From the NCBI GenBank assembly GCA_026415215.1, contig JAOAHN010000113.1:1-45336 (forward strand): a stretch of 45,336 nucleotides of DNA, read 5' to 3'. How positions within the stretch are numbered: the first letter of the stretch is position 1; each line of letters starts with the position of its first letter. The notes beneath the pieces are model-generated. The model was given only the letters and a program-made list of their open reading frames with translations, did no database searches and was not told where the DNA came from. Both the position numbers and the translations under genes were made by a program. The stretch is from Candidatus Hydrogenedentota bacterium. Its GTDB lineage: Bacteria > Hydrogenedentota > Hydrogenedentia > Hydrogenedentales > Hydrogenedentaceae. Shown here in pieces: positions 25,182-34,599 of this stretch.

Positions 25182-26189
25182 CTATTGTGGAGTTTCTACA
25201 CTCTCATGCGGTATTTCTTGAATTTTTTCAGGAGATTCTATAATCAGATAAAGGATTTCCTTAACTTCATTGGCATACCTCCGTGATATAAGAAGCTTTC
25301 TTATTTTCGAGATATAGGGATAACCACAAAAATACCAATTATAGAACTTTCTGAAAAGGACTATTCCTTTTTCTTCACCATAATATTGAATGTGTAGTTC
25401 AAAGTGTTTAAGACACCATTTCACTCTCTCAATTAAGTCAGGAGGTGGAATGGTTACTCCTTCCTCAACATATTTTTTACACCTATGGAATATAAGAGGA
25501 TTTCCTATGGCTCCCCTACCAATCATTACCCCATCAGCCCCGAGTCTAAAACATTCTTTTGCATCCTCCGGCGTTTTTATATCACCATTAACAATTAAGG
25601 GTATTTTACACTCCTCTTTTATCTTTGATATCCAACTCCAGTCTGCTTTCCCTTTTAACCCATCCTCTCGAGTTCTGAGATGCACTGTTATAAAATCTAT
25701 TCCGTTCTCCTGAGCAATCTTGACAACATTGAAAATCGTAATGTTATTGGAATCCCACCCTAACCTTGTTTTAATACTCACAGGGATCGAAACACTATTT
25801 CTGATGCTAACAATTATTTTTTCCAGTTTAATTAAGTCTTTAAGTAGTCCCGCACCTTCTCCTTTACTAACAATTTTCTTAACCCAACAACCCGCATTTA
25901 TATCGATAAAGTCAGGAGCGTGTTCTTGAACTATTTGAGCTGATTTAGTCATGCTATCAATTGAACTGCCATATATTTGAATACCGATAGGTCTTTCTTC
26001 TTTGTCAAAGCTCATTTTTCTAAATGATTGAGGAACATACCTTACTATAGCCTCTGCACTAATAAATTCAGAAATCAGAACATCCGCCCCCCATTCTTTA
26101 CATATGAGTCTAAAGGGATGGTCTGTTATATCATCCATAGGAGCAAGAAATAATGGATATGATATTTGGTAATTTCCTATTCTCATCAA
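25182..26189 (-). CDS. dus: tRNA-dihydrouridine synthase (DusB family)
   Basis: A 335-aa FMN-dependent enzyme that reduces specific uridines in tRNA D-loops. The TIM barrel starts with PLFLAPMDDITDHPFR. The catalytic C101 lies in DINAGCWVKKI with GEGAGLL after it. SIKTRLGW, VHLRTRED, VNGDIKTPEDA and GADGVMIGRGAIGNP follow, the last being the phosphate-binding FMN loop. A C-terminal helical RNA-binding domain is present. It lies 27 nt after thiC and 24 nt before the aldolase ATG. The exact Dus subclass is inferred. Confidence 0.94.
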   Translation of the reverse strand: MMRIGNYQISYPLFLAPMDDITDHPFRLICKEWGADVLISEFISAEAIVRYVPQSFRKMSFDKEERPIGIQIYGSSIDSMTKSAQIVQEHAPDFIDINAGCWVKKIVSKGEGAGLLKDLIKLEKIIVSIRNSVSIPVSIKTRLGWDSNNITIFNVVKIAQENGIDFITVHLRTREDGLKGKADWSWISKIKEECKIPLIVNGDIKTPEDAKECFRLGADGVMIGRGAIGNPLIFHRCKKYVEEGVTIPPPDLIERVKWCLKHFELHIQYYGEEKGIVLFRKFYNWYFCGYPYISKIRKLLISRRYANEVKEILYLIIESPEKIQEIPHESVETPQ

Positions 26190-26216
26190 TCACCGTGTTA
26201 GATGACATTAATCATT

Positions 26217-27887
26217 TTATCTCAATGACTGAGATAATCTCATGGCACAGAATTTTGGTCCACACATAGTACAATAGTTCTGTGTCCCCATCTCTATGTG
26301 AGGACAAGAATTGCTTTCTAAAAAATATTTTTCAGCCTTTTCCGGGTCGAGAGATAATAAAAACTGATCCTTCCAGAGAAATCTTACCCTTGCCACAGTC
26401 ATAAGGTAATCTCTAAACAGAGCCCATGGGTAGCCTTTTGCAATATCAGCAGTATGTGCACTGATCTTGAATGCTATTACTCCCTCTCTCACATCCTCTT
26501 TATTAGGAAGTCCTATATGTTCTTTCGGAGTAACATAGCATAACATTGCAGTCCCACTTGCTCCTATTATGGATGCACCTATCGCAGAGCATAAATGATC
26601 ATAACCAGGAGCTAAATCTGTAACTACAGGTCCGAGGGTATAGAAAGGCGCTTCATTACAAACTTCTCTCTGGATTTCGATGTTTTCAACAACTTTATGG
26701 ATAGGAATATGCCCAGGTCCTTCATGCATTACTTGAACATCATATTTATCTGCAATCTTTGCCAGTTCAGACTGAACCCTCAACTCAGCAAATTGAGCCT
26801 CATCATTAGCATCAAAAATACAACCCGGTCTTAGCCCATCACCAATAGACACCGCTATATCATACCGGGATAAAATTTCACAAATCTCTTCCCAATGTGT
26901 GTATGTAAAGTTCTCTTCATTATTTTCTTCCATCCATCTTGCAATTATAGCCCCACCTCTACTAACAATCCCCGCTAACCTCTTTTTCACGAGGGGTAAA
27001 TGATCTCTAAGGATAGCTGAGTGTATAGTAAAATAATCCACTCCCTGCTCAGCTTGTTGGATTAACACATCTCTAAACAATTCCCACGAAATTTTTTCCA
27101 GGTCTCCATTTACTCGTTCAAATGCTTCATATATAGGCACTGTACCAACTGGGACCGGAGAATTCCTAATAATAGCATTTCTTATCTCATTTATATATGG
27201 TCCCGTGCTTAGATCCATTACAGTGTCGGCTCCACTTTTAACGGCAAAAACCATCTTCTCTATTTCTTCTTCCACCCCACCTCGCAGAGAAGAACAGCCT
27301 ATATTTGCGTTAATTTTAGTGCGAAGTCCCTGACCAATACCCATAGGCTCCAGCTCGAGGTGGTTTATATTGGCAGGGATAATAACCTTTCCCGAGGCTA
27401 CTTTCTCACATATAATTTCTGGCGTAAGTGTATGCTTCTGAAATATCTCCTCGGGAACATCTCCCCAGAAAATTTCATACCATTTTCTATTGAGTGAAAC
27501 TTCTAAGTTTTCTCTAAAGGCTACATATTCCATCTCCGGTGTGATGATACCTCTTTTAGCATAATACTTTTGTGTCCCCCTCTTACCTTTCGATATTGTA
27601 TACACTTTGTGACCATTACAATCTAATATCTCCACTTCTTCCCGTTTTTTTAGCCATTCTTCCCTTACTTTTTGTAGTCCACTCGAGTTCTCAACACATT
27701 GGGACTTACCCAACATACCGGCAGTCTCATATAGATAGTATTTAGGCTCAAAATCGAGGGCACAACCCTCAGGAAGTAACTCTCTGCTCAAATAAACTAC
27801 CCTTGTGGGTATGGACAAATTTACACCCCATCGACTTTTGAAAGAAACATACTCTATCTTTGAATATTCACTTAGTAGATTACCCAT
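26217..27887 (-). CDS. thiC: Phosphomethylpyrimidine synthase ThiC
   Basis: A radical SAM-like enzyme that converts aminoimidazole ribotide to HMP-phosphate in thiamine synthesis. It is about 556 aa from ATG 27887; a TTG at 27908 would add 7. The radical-SAM cluster is near the C-terminus as CTMCGPKFC, the ThiC-type CxxCxxxxC. TINANIGCSSLRGGVEEE, GADTVMDLSTG, VPVGTVPIYEA, ARWMEENNEENF, VMHEGPGHIP and GPVVTDLAPGYDH are all family blocks. No TPP riboswitch can fit: only 42 nt separate this ATG from the valS stop. No other thiamine gene is in the window. Confidence 0.96.
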   Translation of the reverse strand: MGNLLSEYSKIEYVSFKSRWGVNLSIPTRVVYLSRELLPEGCALDFEPKYYLYETAGMLGKSQCVENSSGLQKVREEWLKKREEVEILDCNGHKVYTISKGKRGTQKYYAKRGIITPEMEYVAFRENLEVSLNRKWYEIFWGDVPEEIFQKHTLTPEIICEKVASGKVIIPANINHLELEPMGIGQGLRTKINANIGCSSLRGGVEEEIEKMVFAVKSGADTVMDLSTGPYINEIRNAIIRNSPVPVGTVPIYEAFERVNGDLEKISWELFRDVLIQQAEQGVDYFTIHSAILRDHLPLVKKRLAGIVSRGGAIIARWMEENNEENFTYTHWEEICEILSRYDIAVSIGDGLRPGCIFDANDEAQFAELRVQSELAKIADKYDVQVMHEGPGHIPIHKVVENIEIQREVCNEAPFYTLGPVVTDLAPGYDHLCSAIGASIIGASGTAMLCYVTPKEHIGLPNKEDVREGVIAFKISAHTADIAKGYPWALFRDYLMTVARVRFLWKDQFLLSLDPEKAEKYFLESNSCPHIEMGTQNYCTMCGPKFCAMRLSQSLR

Positions 27888-27929
27888 ATCAGACTTCTTT
27901 TCACTCAAGCTTTTTTTTATAAATCAAGT

Positions 27930-30554
27930 TTATATTTCAACAAAAACTTCAAATGATTCATTTCCGTTATCTATATCGAAATCATATTCCCCCACTTTCA
28001 ACATTGCACATACCTCTGGGAGTATAATCTGAGAAATTTCATAGTTTTTTTCAGAGCATTTTACCACTACTTTTTTAACGGGTGCAGCCATACTTATGTT
28101 AGCCTCTGTCTTTGCTTTGCGAATAGGAGTAATTATCTGAACCATTAGCTCATAAAACTTATCAAACTTACAGTTTTGAATGCCCTCAAATTCGACTAAT
28201 GATGGCCAAGGGCTCCTATGAATAGATGTATGCATACCCTCATCTTTTGAATATTCCCAGCTCCATATCTCTTCTGTTATATAGGGGAGAAAAGGAGCAA
28301 ATAGCCTCAGTAATACTCTATGTATAAATCTTAAAGCTGAACAAGCGGAGAGCTTATCTTCCGAAACCTCAAGTTTGTAAGTTCTCGGCTTTACTATTTC
28401 TAAATAGTTATCACAGAAAGTTCCCCAGAAAAATTCCTCCGTAAGTGTCAAAGCCTGAGCATAGTCAAACTCCTCAAAGCTATCAGTGGCTCTCATTACG
28501 CACTCTTTCAATTCCTGAATCACAGCAAGATCAATCTGATGTGTTATCCTATCCTTTTTTAAAACTTCTCTTTCAATCCCCCTTATCTGCGTTATCACAA
28601 ATTTGGAGGCATTAAAAATCTTGGTACAAAGTTTTCTACCCACCTTGAATGCCTGTTCATCATAAGCAGTGTCAACTCCAAGTCGAGCCTTTCCTGCCCA
28701 ATAACGAACACTATCCGCACCATGCTGATTTATTAAAGGCTCTGGAGTAACTACATTCCCGTGACTTTTCGACATCTTTTTCCTATCAGGGTCTAAAATC
28801 CATCCACTTAATACTATGTTTTTCCAGGGAATTTCCTGTTCGTGCAAATAAGCCTTGACGATAGTATAGAATGCCCAGGTTCTAATGATATCGTGTGCCT
28901 GTGGCCGAATATCCATAGGAAACAATTTTTTGTGTCTTTCCAAATTTAGAAACCAATGAGATGCAATTTGCGGGGTCAATGCACTCGTTGCCCATGTATC
29001 TAATACATCAGGTTCTCCAGTAAACCCATTTGGCTTATCCCTACTTTCTGAAGAGAATCCCTTAGGAACATCAGATAATGGATCTACAGGAAGCTCACTT
29101 ATATCTGGTAAAATTGGCTTACCGAATATTACTTCTCCAACACTGTTTAGCGGATACCAAACAGGAATGGGGACCCCAAAAAATCTCTGTCTACTCAAAC
29201 ACCAGTCTTGGTTCAAGCCTTCAACCCAGTGCTCATATCTTTTATACATATACTCAGGATACCATTTTATTTTTCGACCCTGCTCTATCAAAACTTCTTT
29301 TTTATCTATGATTCTTGTATACCATTGGCGTGTTGGTATTATCTCGAGAGGCTTCTCCCCTTTTTCAAAATACTTTACAGGATGAACTATGTTCATTTCG
29401 GGTCTATCAATAACCCCTTCAATATTTTTGGCTATCTCAACAATTCTTTTCTTTGCATCACCCACATATAATCCTCTAATCTCCTCATAAACTTTAACTG
29501 CTATATCAGGTGAAATAGAAGGAATCAAAAGATTACCACTCTCATCCTTTTGAGCAGATGGAACTTTATCCGTACTAATGAACCTTAAAGGTAGTAAACT
29601 TCCATTCTTACCTACAATTTGTCTTAGAGGCAAGTTAAACTTTTTCCACCACTCCACATCTGTTTGGTCTCCAAAGGTACAAACCATCACCACTCCCGTG
29701 CCCTTTTCAGGTTCAGCTTTTTCATCAGCCATAATAGGAACAGGAACACTAAACATAGGGGTAAGTGCAATCTTCCCAATATACCTTTTATAACGCTCAT
29801 CGTCAGGATGGACTAATACTGCTACGCAAGCTGGTAAAAGTTCTGGACGAGTAGTTGCAATTACAAGATATTCTTGAGAATCCTTTATGGGGAAACGGAA
29901 ATAATAATATGCGGAGGGAACCTCTTTATCTACAATCTCCGCTTGGGCAATAGCAGTCTGGTAATCTACATCCCAAAGAACAGGCCTCTCTTCCTGGTAA
30001 ATTTCACCCCTTTTATATAATTCTATAAAACTCGCTTGAGAAATTAATCTGCAGTGCTTGTCTATGGTGGCATATTCAAGAGACCAGTCGTAACTCATTC
30101 CTAATCTCGTCCATAAAGAACGAAAAGCTTTTTCGTCCTCTACTACAACTTTATCACACAGTTCTATAAAATTCTTTCTACTAACTGAAATTGGTGGACC
30201 TCTCCTCCCAATCTCTATTTTTAAGTTAGGGTCATAGGGTAAAGATGGATCACACCTAACATTGAGATAATTCTGCACTCTCCTTTCGGTAGGTAACCCG
30301 TTATCATCCCATCCTATAGGAAAGAATATATTTTTACCCTTCATCCTCTGATATCGCACTATAAAATCCTGATGTGAATAACTAAACATATGGCCTACAT
30401 GAAGTGACCCGCTGACAGTAGGAGGAGGGGTATCCACAACAAAGGTTTCTTCCCTATTCTTAGACGAATCCCACTTATAAATACCATCTTCCAACCATTT
30501 AGCCATCCAATACTCTTCTATAGACTTAAATTCATAATTTTTGGGTAACTCCAT
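27930..30554 (-). CDS. valS: Valyl-tRNA synthetase
   Basis: Charges tRNA-Val. The start at ATG 30554 has GGAAGGA upstream and gives 874 aa; an open stretch further upstream is not needed. PPPTVSGSLHVGHMFSY is the HIGH motif and DRKKMSKSHGNVV the KMSKS motif. The CP1 editing domain includes IATTRPELLPAC, and the helical anticodon domain follows; the C-terminal coiled-coil arm seems short or missing. The PIGWDDNGLPTERRVQNY segment and overall look resemble the archaeal-like ValS found in some bacteria such as Actinobacteria and Rickettsiales rather than E. coli ValS. The run continues with thiC 42 nt downstream. Confidence 0.95.
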   Translation of the reverse strand: MELPKNYEFKSIEEYWMAKWLEDGIYKWDSSKNREETFVVDTPPPTVSGSLHVGHMFSYSHQDFIVRYQRMKGKNIFFPIGWDDNGLPTERRVQNYLNVRCDPSLPYDPNLKIEIGRRGPPISVSRKNFIELCDKVVVEDEKAFRSLWTRLGMSYDWSLEYATIDKHCRLISQASFIELYKRGEIYQEERPVLWDVDYQTAIAQAEIVDKEVPSAYYYFRFPIKDSQEYLVIATTRPELLPACVAVLVHPDDERYKRYIGKIALTPMFSVPVPIMADEKAEPEKGTGVVMVCTFGDQTDVEWWKKFNLPLRQIVGKNGSLLPLRFISTDKVPSAQKDESGNLLIPSISPDIAVKVYEEIRGLYVGDAKKRIVEIAKNIEGVIDRPEMNIVHPVKYFEKGEKPLEIIPTRQWYTRIIDKKEVLIEQGRKIKWYPEYMYKRYEHWVEGLNQDWCLSRQRFFGVPIPVWYPLNSVGEVIFGKPILPDISELPVDPLSDVPKGFSSESRDKPNGFTGEPDVLDTWATSALTPQIASHWFLNLERHKKLFPMDIRPQAHDIIRTWAFYTIVKAYLHEQEIPWKNIVLSGWILDPDRKKMSKSHGNVVTPEPLINQHGADSVRYWAGKARLGVDTAYDEQAFKVGRKLCTKIFNASKFVITQIRGIEREVLKKDRITHQIDLAVIQELKECVMRATDSFEEFDYAQALTLTEEFFWGTFCDNYLEIVKPRTYKLEVSEDKLSACSALRFIHRVLLRLFAPFLPYITEEIWSWEYSKDEGMHTSIHRSPWPSLVEFEGIQNCKFDKFYELMVQIITPIRKAKTEANISMAAPVKKVVVKCSEKNYEISQIILPEVCAMLKVGEYDFDIDNGNESFEVFVEI

Positions 30555-30672
30555 AGTTCCATCCTTCCGAAACATTAAAAAAATCCCCTCTTCAGCAAAC
30601 TCAATTAAGAAGTTCCAAGAATGTAAATAGTATACAACAACTCCCAGAGATGTAGAAAGTAATGAGATTACT

Positions 30673-31332
30673 CTATAATATACCAAAACCTGTCAAAGCA
30701 TAAGTAAAAAGAAATCTTGAAATTAATAATAACGGAACTGAGAGTAACCTTCCCCCTACTGTAATCGCTATTATCAAACCAAAAGGTCCCATTTGCTGAA
30801 GAAATCTCTTCCCCTCAGGGGGAAGAAAGTAATTCAATACATGATGACCATCAAGTGGCGGTAAAGGAATGCAATTAAATAATAGTAAAACTAAGTTAAT
30901 CATAACTATTGAAACAGAAACAAGGCATGCAGGAGAAGCAAAAAGTTCTTCGGGAGTGCTGATTCCGTTAAGTATAACTGTTACTCTCAATACGAATGTA
31001 AAAACTATCGCTAACAATAGATTAGCTCCGGGGCCTGCCATTGCAACAAAAACTTCGTGGATTCGAGGATTACGCAAATTCCGAGGGTTTACAGGCACTG
31101 GTTTTGCCCAACCAAATAAGAATGGAAGTTGTGTAACCATCATAAGTATAGGTAAAACAAAAGTTCCTAAAGGATCAGCATGCTTAAGTGGATTAAGCGA
31201 GACTCTGCCCAGTAGACGAGCAGTGGGGTCTCCAAACTTATCAGCGGCTGCAGCATGAGCCGCTTCATGAGCAGAAAGACAAAACAGTAAACAAGTATAC
31301 TGAACTGCTATTTCCAACAACCTATCACCCAC
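30673..31332 (-). CDS. Site-2 protease family (M50) membrane metalloprotease
   Basis: A 219-aa polytopic protein with at least four hydrophobic segments. The zinc motif HEAAH (in LSAHEAAHAAAADKFGDP) and the third ligand region NCIPLPPLDGHHVL (NPxDG-like) define the M50/S2P family. The G-W-A-K-P-V-P-V-N segment is typical of its short rhomboid-site-2-like subgroup. These proteases cut within membranes, often in signalling. The start is GTG 31332, with AGGA 6 nt upstream. First in the minus run; 118 nt separate its stop from the valS ATG. Confidence 0.9.
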   Translation of the reverse strand: MGDRLLEIAVQYTCLLFCLSAHEAAHAAAADKFGDPTARLLGRVSLNPLKHADPLGTFVLPILMMVTQLPFLFGWAKPVPVNPRNLRNPRIHEVFVAMAGPGANLLLAIVFTFVLRVTVILNGISTPEELFASPACLVSVSIVMINLVLLLFNCIPLPPLDGHHVLNYFLPPEGKRFLQQMGPFGLIIAITVGGRLLSVPLLLISRFLFTYALTGFGIL

Positions 31333-31414
31333 ACAATTTCCTTTCTGATTAGGGATAAAGTATACTCAATATAGACTCCAAGTCAAAAATAGTTTTTGAA
31401 AAGTAACTTTGCAT

Positions 31415-32926
31415 ATGAAAAGTTTCCCTATCGATGCTTTTCTGTATGTGGTCGAGTGTTCCCGCGACAAAAACTCTCAACTATGTCAAAGAATAACTGA
31501 TTTCATCCATTCTTTATTTCCTCCCAATTACTCAAATATCACGATACCAGAACTACTTACTACTTTAGAACAAATATTGCCTACAAAGATACAAATAAAC
31601 AACTATAGCAATTTGGAAAACTTTAGAGTGTTCGTTGACAAAGAGAAGATACATAAATTAGTAAAAGTTTTAGTGAAGACCTTAGAAAGTAACAATCAAA
31701 AAATAATCAGCTCCTGGTTATCATTTTCTGATGAGTTAGAATTTAAAATACCTTCTCTTACAATCAACACAACTGCTGAATCTCCTAAGATTCATGAAAC
31801 CATTTTCATAGAAAGAATTCTCCCAATACCCAAAAAATTTCTTAATGATTGCTGGTGTATACTAACTCACGGAGGAAAAATCTCCTTCATAGAAAATCAA
31901 GTTATTTTGTATTTCTCGGGATTAAGGGACATATATGCAGAAAGATTCATTAAAAGCGAATATCTGGAGATACTTGAAGAGATAAAAAACAAGAAAATAC
32001 AAAATATCAGTGATCTCAGAGAAAGATACATAAAAAATGAGTTGATTTCTATAAAAGATATAGTTAGCAAAATCTCGTTTTTCTCAAATACTATATGTTC
32101 CTTCTCTCTACCCTCGGAAATAATAATTGATTCTCATATCCCTCTCATATTTGACACTCGAGCTAAGTGGTCAGCCTTATTTCTCCTTCTGCTAAACATT
32201 TCTCCCCAAATAGAGAACTTTCGTCATCTTCTTCTACAAGTATCTTATCAACCGAACACAAGAAAAATAGTGGTCCAAAACCTCTTTAAGTCAAAAGTTC
32301 TCTCCCAGAAAGAGAACGAGGTACTACAAAAAATAATTAATCTTATAAAAGAGTTCTCTTTTGAAGAAGAGACAAGTATTAAAAATACTGGCCATATGAC
32401 AGAAATAAAATTAAGTTTTTACTTTCTCGACAAGTTAGGAATATTTTTAGATAAGGAGATACCTAATTGGGAATACTTATCTCCCGAAAGTAAAGAGATT
32501 ATCAGAAAAATAACTCACAATTACACTATACCCGAACAACATCCACTTATAAACGAAATAATTAAGTTTGAGGTAATTCAAACATTCCTTGAACTCTGCG
32601 GAAAATCGATATTAGTAAATATCTCAACTGAGTTACTCAACTCACGAAATAGAAAATTTTCTTCTGAACAGAGAAGATTTTTAGAACACATATCTAAACA
32701 AAAACTTAAGAAATCTGACTTAGAAATAAACTTAATAGCCTTTTTGATAAACATTTTATCTACTGATGCAAAATATTTTGAGAGGCTAAAGTGCAACCTT
32801 AAATTTAAAGAGGTCGACCAGCAAAAACTAAACAAGTTATCATACCTACTAACACATTCAAAAGAGCTAAGCAAAGAAACCCTATCTGAGGTGGGCACAT
32901 TAGCTAAAGAGGTCAGGGTTGTCTAA
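31415..32926 (+). CDS. Unrecognised protein resembling a decayed histidine kinase (pseudo-kinase)
   Basis: About 503 aa from ATG 31415 (TTG 31409 is also possible). No family is recognised with certainty. Residues about 42-92 read like the end of a HisKA domain followed by the start of HATPase_c (ITIPELLTTLEQILP, then VFVDKEKIHKLVKVLVKTLES), but the N-box Asn is missing. Near 150-170, CWCILTHGGKISFIENQVILYF resembles the iv-x-x-HGG-i tail of an HATPase domain. A second, weaker repeat is suggested at about 210-345 (IPLIFDTRAKWSALFLLLLN ... MTEIKLSFYFL). DxGxG and GxGxG motifs are absent. The last 130 residues are helical. It is convergent with the GHKL ATPase gene and overlaps its 3' end by 14 nt. 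It could act as a non-catalytic adaptor; this is inference. Confidence 0.7.
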   Translation: MKSFPIDAFLYVVECSRDKNSQLCQRITDFIHSLFPPNYSNITIPELLTTLEQILPTKIQINNYSNLENFRVFVDKEKIHKLVKVLVKTLESNNQKIISSWLSFSDELEFKIPSLTINTTAESPKIHETIFIERILPIPKKFLNDCWCILTHGGKISFIENQVILYFSGLRDIYAERFIKSEYLEILEEIKNKKIQNISDLRERYIKNELISIKDIVSKISFFSNTICSFSLPSEIIIDSHIPLIFDTRAKWSALFLLLLNISPQIENFRHLLLQVSYQPNTRKIVVQNLFKSKVLSQKENEVLQKIINLIKEFSFEEETSIKNTGHMTEIKLSFYFLDKLGIFLDKEIPNWEYLSPESKEIIRKITHNYTIPEQHPLINEIIKFEVIQTFLELCGKSILVNISTELLNSRNRKFSSEQRRFLEHISKQKLKKSDLEINLIAFLINILSTDAKYFERLKCNLKFKEVDQQKLNKLSYLLTHSKELSKETLSEVGTLAKEVRVV

Positions 32927-33455
32927 AATCTAAACTTTCATATACCTCGTTAATAGTTTTCTCTATTAAATTAGATATCTCAAAATCATCTTTATATTTT
33001 TCTCTCAACTTTTCACTGTTAATCTCCAGTAACATATCATCATCATTAAATATCTTCACTGTAAAACTTATATTTGGACAAGTGAAGACCATCCCGGCTA
33101 CCGCAGAGCCCAGGTCTCCCATCGGAGCTCTATCTATGTGTGAGTACACAAAACACATTTCCACTTTTGCTCCTCCTAAAATCTCACTTCTGCCTATATT
33201 CAAAACTCCACCGGTCTGTTCCACCGCCTGCTTTGCTAAACTTAGCCCTAAACCAGTCTTCTTATCTCTCTTAGTAGTAAAAAAGGGTGTAAGTGCATTT
33301 TCGACCTCCTCTGGAAACCCAGGGCCGTTATCTTCCACGACAATCCATAGGAAATTTTGTTTCTTGTCCACTCGGATAGTAAGGTAAATCTCAGAGGCAC
33401 CTGCATTAATAGAATTCTCCAACAAGTCTAAAATGTGTTGAGATATTTCAATCAT
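32913..33455 (-). CDS. GHKL-type ATPase (histidine-kinase-like ATP-binding protein) of a hydrogenase-linked cluster
   Basis: A 180-aa stand-alone HATPase_c protein without a DHp domain or His box. N-box LENSINAGAS, G1 box VEDNGPGF and FFTTKRDKKTGLGLSLAKQAVEQTGG (F box and G2) are all present, so it should bind ATP. The C-terminal 70 residues (SAVAGMVFTCPNISFTVKIF...) are extra. Proteins of this type sit in gene clusters with HydABC hydrogenases; their phosphoryl target is unknown. The ATG, behind GAGGTG, overlaps the PHP gene by 8 nt. Last gene in the leftward cluster. Confidence 0.9.
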   Translation of the reverse strand: MIEISQHILDLLENSINAGASEIYLTIRVDKKQNFLWIVVEDNGPGFPEEVENALTPFFTTKRDKKTGLGLSLAKQAVEQTGGVLNIGRSEILGGAKVEMCFVYSHIDRAPMGDLGSAVAGMVFTCPNISFTVKIFNDDDMLLEINSEKLREKYKDDFEISNLIEKTINEVYESLDFRQP

Positions 33456-34209
33456 CTCTCATCACCTCTATTTGAATTTGGTCTCTGATAGACTCCAACA
33501 ATGATTCAAATTTATAAGAACTTAAATTTAGTCTGATCTTCACAATGCCTATTTCATCTAAAGAATGAGCATCAGAAGATGCAATAATAGGCAATCCAGG
33601 GGGAATAGAAAACTCAATGTTTTTCATTCTCACATTTCTTGTGGATACTATTTCCTCACAACATCGTGGGGATATCTCCACAACATCAAATAAGCCCTCG
33701 GGTATAACACCTAATTGACTCACCACAGAAAAAGAAGGTCTGTCAACATGTGCACATATTACAATGCCTCCATATTCTTTTATCACTCTCACAGCACCCT
33801 CTAAATCAAGACTGACCGAATAATATAAAGGTTTGCTCACCTCTCTTAAAAGTTTACCCTCAAAATTCACAACTTGCTGCGGATAGTAAATATTAGGATG
33901 TGTTTCCACTTGAGGTAGCAAATCTTCCAAAAATGCGGATAATTTTTCTACGACTTCTACTGTAGGGAACAGAGAAACGACATGTATTTCCTCTTGTGTA
34001 GTTATCTCTATTCCAGGAATCACAACTATCTCAGGATAGAATCGCTTTCCATAATCACAAAATGCCCTAACATTCCATGCAGAGTTATGGTCACATATAG
34101 CAAAAATATCTATAGATGAATCCTTAACCTTCGGAAAAATTTTTGGTGGTATCATCTCCCTATCAGCGCAAGGGGATAAAACCGAGTGAATATGAAGATC
34201 AGCATACAT
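33448..34209 (-). CDS. PHP-domain metal-dependent phosphoesterase
   Basis: ATG 34209 gives about 253 aa; GTG 34218 and TTG 34245 are possible upstream starts. The PHP metal site is visible: HxH in MYADLHIHSVLSP, Asp/His in ICDHNS, Glu in PGIEITTQEEIHVV, a central CAHVDRPSF and a final ASSDAHSLDEIG. PHP proteins hydrolyse phosphate esters. Homologues with the same neighbourhood (DRTGG and GHKL genes) occur in HydABC-type hydrogenase clusters; the substrate there is unknown. The gene lies 29 nt after the DRTGG stop and overlaps the next gene by 8 nt. Confidence 0.9.
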   Translation of the reverse strand: MYADLHIHSVLSPCADREMIPPKIFPKVKDSSIDIFAICDHNSAWNVRAFCDYGKRFYPEIVVIPGIEITTQEEIHVVSLFPTVEVVEKLSAFLEDLLPQVETHPNIYYPQQVVNFEGKLLREVSKPLYYSVSLDLEGAVRVIKEYGGIVICAHVDRPSFSVVSQLGVIPEGLFDVVEISPRCCEEIVSTRNVRMKNIEFSIPPGLPIIASSDAHSLDEIGIVKIRLNLSSYKFESLLESIRDQIQIEVMRDD

Positions 34210-34238
34210 ATAAAACACTTGACTCTTTAAAAATCTTA

Positions 34239-34598
34239 TTAGCAATCCCCAGTAATACCCATTGCATAAAGCTCACCTACTACATCAAAAGCGGATCTCT
34301 CAGTCGAGAACAATATAATTTTCTCTTCCTCAGCCTTTTTTACAACTGTTTCTTCCGCAATCCTTCCTTGGACAAAAATCACTGCGTAGAGCTCACAATG
34401 CACCGCTACAGCCACCACATTCATATGAGTTTGCAAAGTTACCAACAAACCCTTTCGTGGAGCATTTGCAAGCACATTGCTTAATAAATCAGAGACAAAA
34501 GCCTTGGACACTTCTCTCTCTAAAAGATCTGAAACATTTGGAGTAAGGAGGAGAAGCCCTAACCTCTCCTTCACATCAATTAATTTAACAGACGACAT
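34239..34598 (-). CDS. DRTGG-domain-like protein (second copy)
   Basis: A 119-aa protein from ATG 34598, with GGAGAG before it and one base after the fusion-gene stop. The pattern AFVSDLLSNVLANAPRKGLLVTLQTHMNVVAVAVHCELYAVIFVQGR fits the DRTGG family, whose members in hydrogenase clusters read YVSDLLSDVMANA...LQTHLNIVAVA. The literal DRTGG pentapeptide is not seen. DRTGG domains occur next to phosphotransacetylase and CBS domains and are thought to bind ligands. It lies between the Fe-S fusion and the PHP gene, in the same transcript. Confidence 0.88.
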   Translation of the reverse strand: MSSVKLIDVKERLGLLLLTPNVSDLLEREVSKAFVSDLLSNVLANAPRKGLLVTLQTHMNVVAVAVHCELYAVIFVQGRIAEETVVKKAEEEKIILFSTERSAFDVVGELYAMGITGDC

Positions 34599-34599
34599 A

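Noticed and set aside
27888-27929. TPP riboswitch upstream of thiC
   Set aside because: Only about 42 nt separate valS and thiC, too short, and no riboswitch core was seen.
30555-30686. N-terminal extension of ValS
   Set aside because: The extra 44 residues overlap the protease gene and are not ValS-like; ATG 30554 has a good ribosome binding site.
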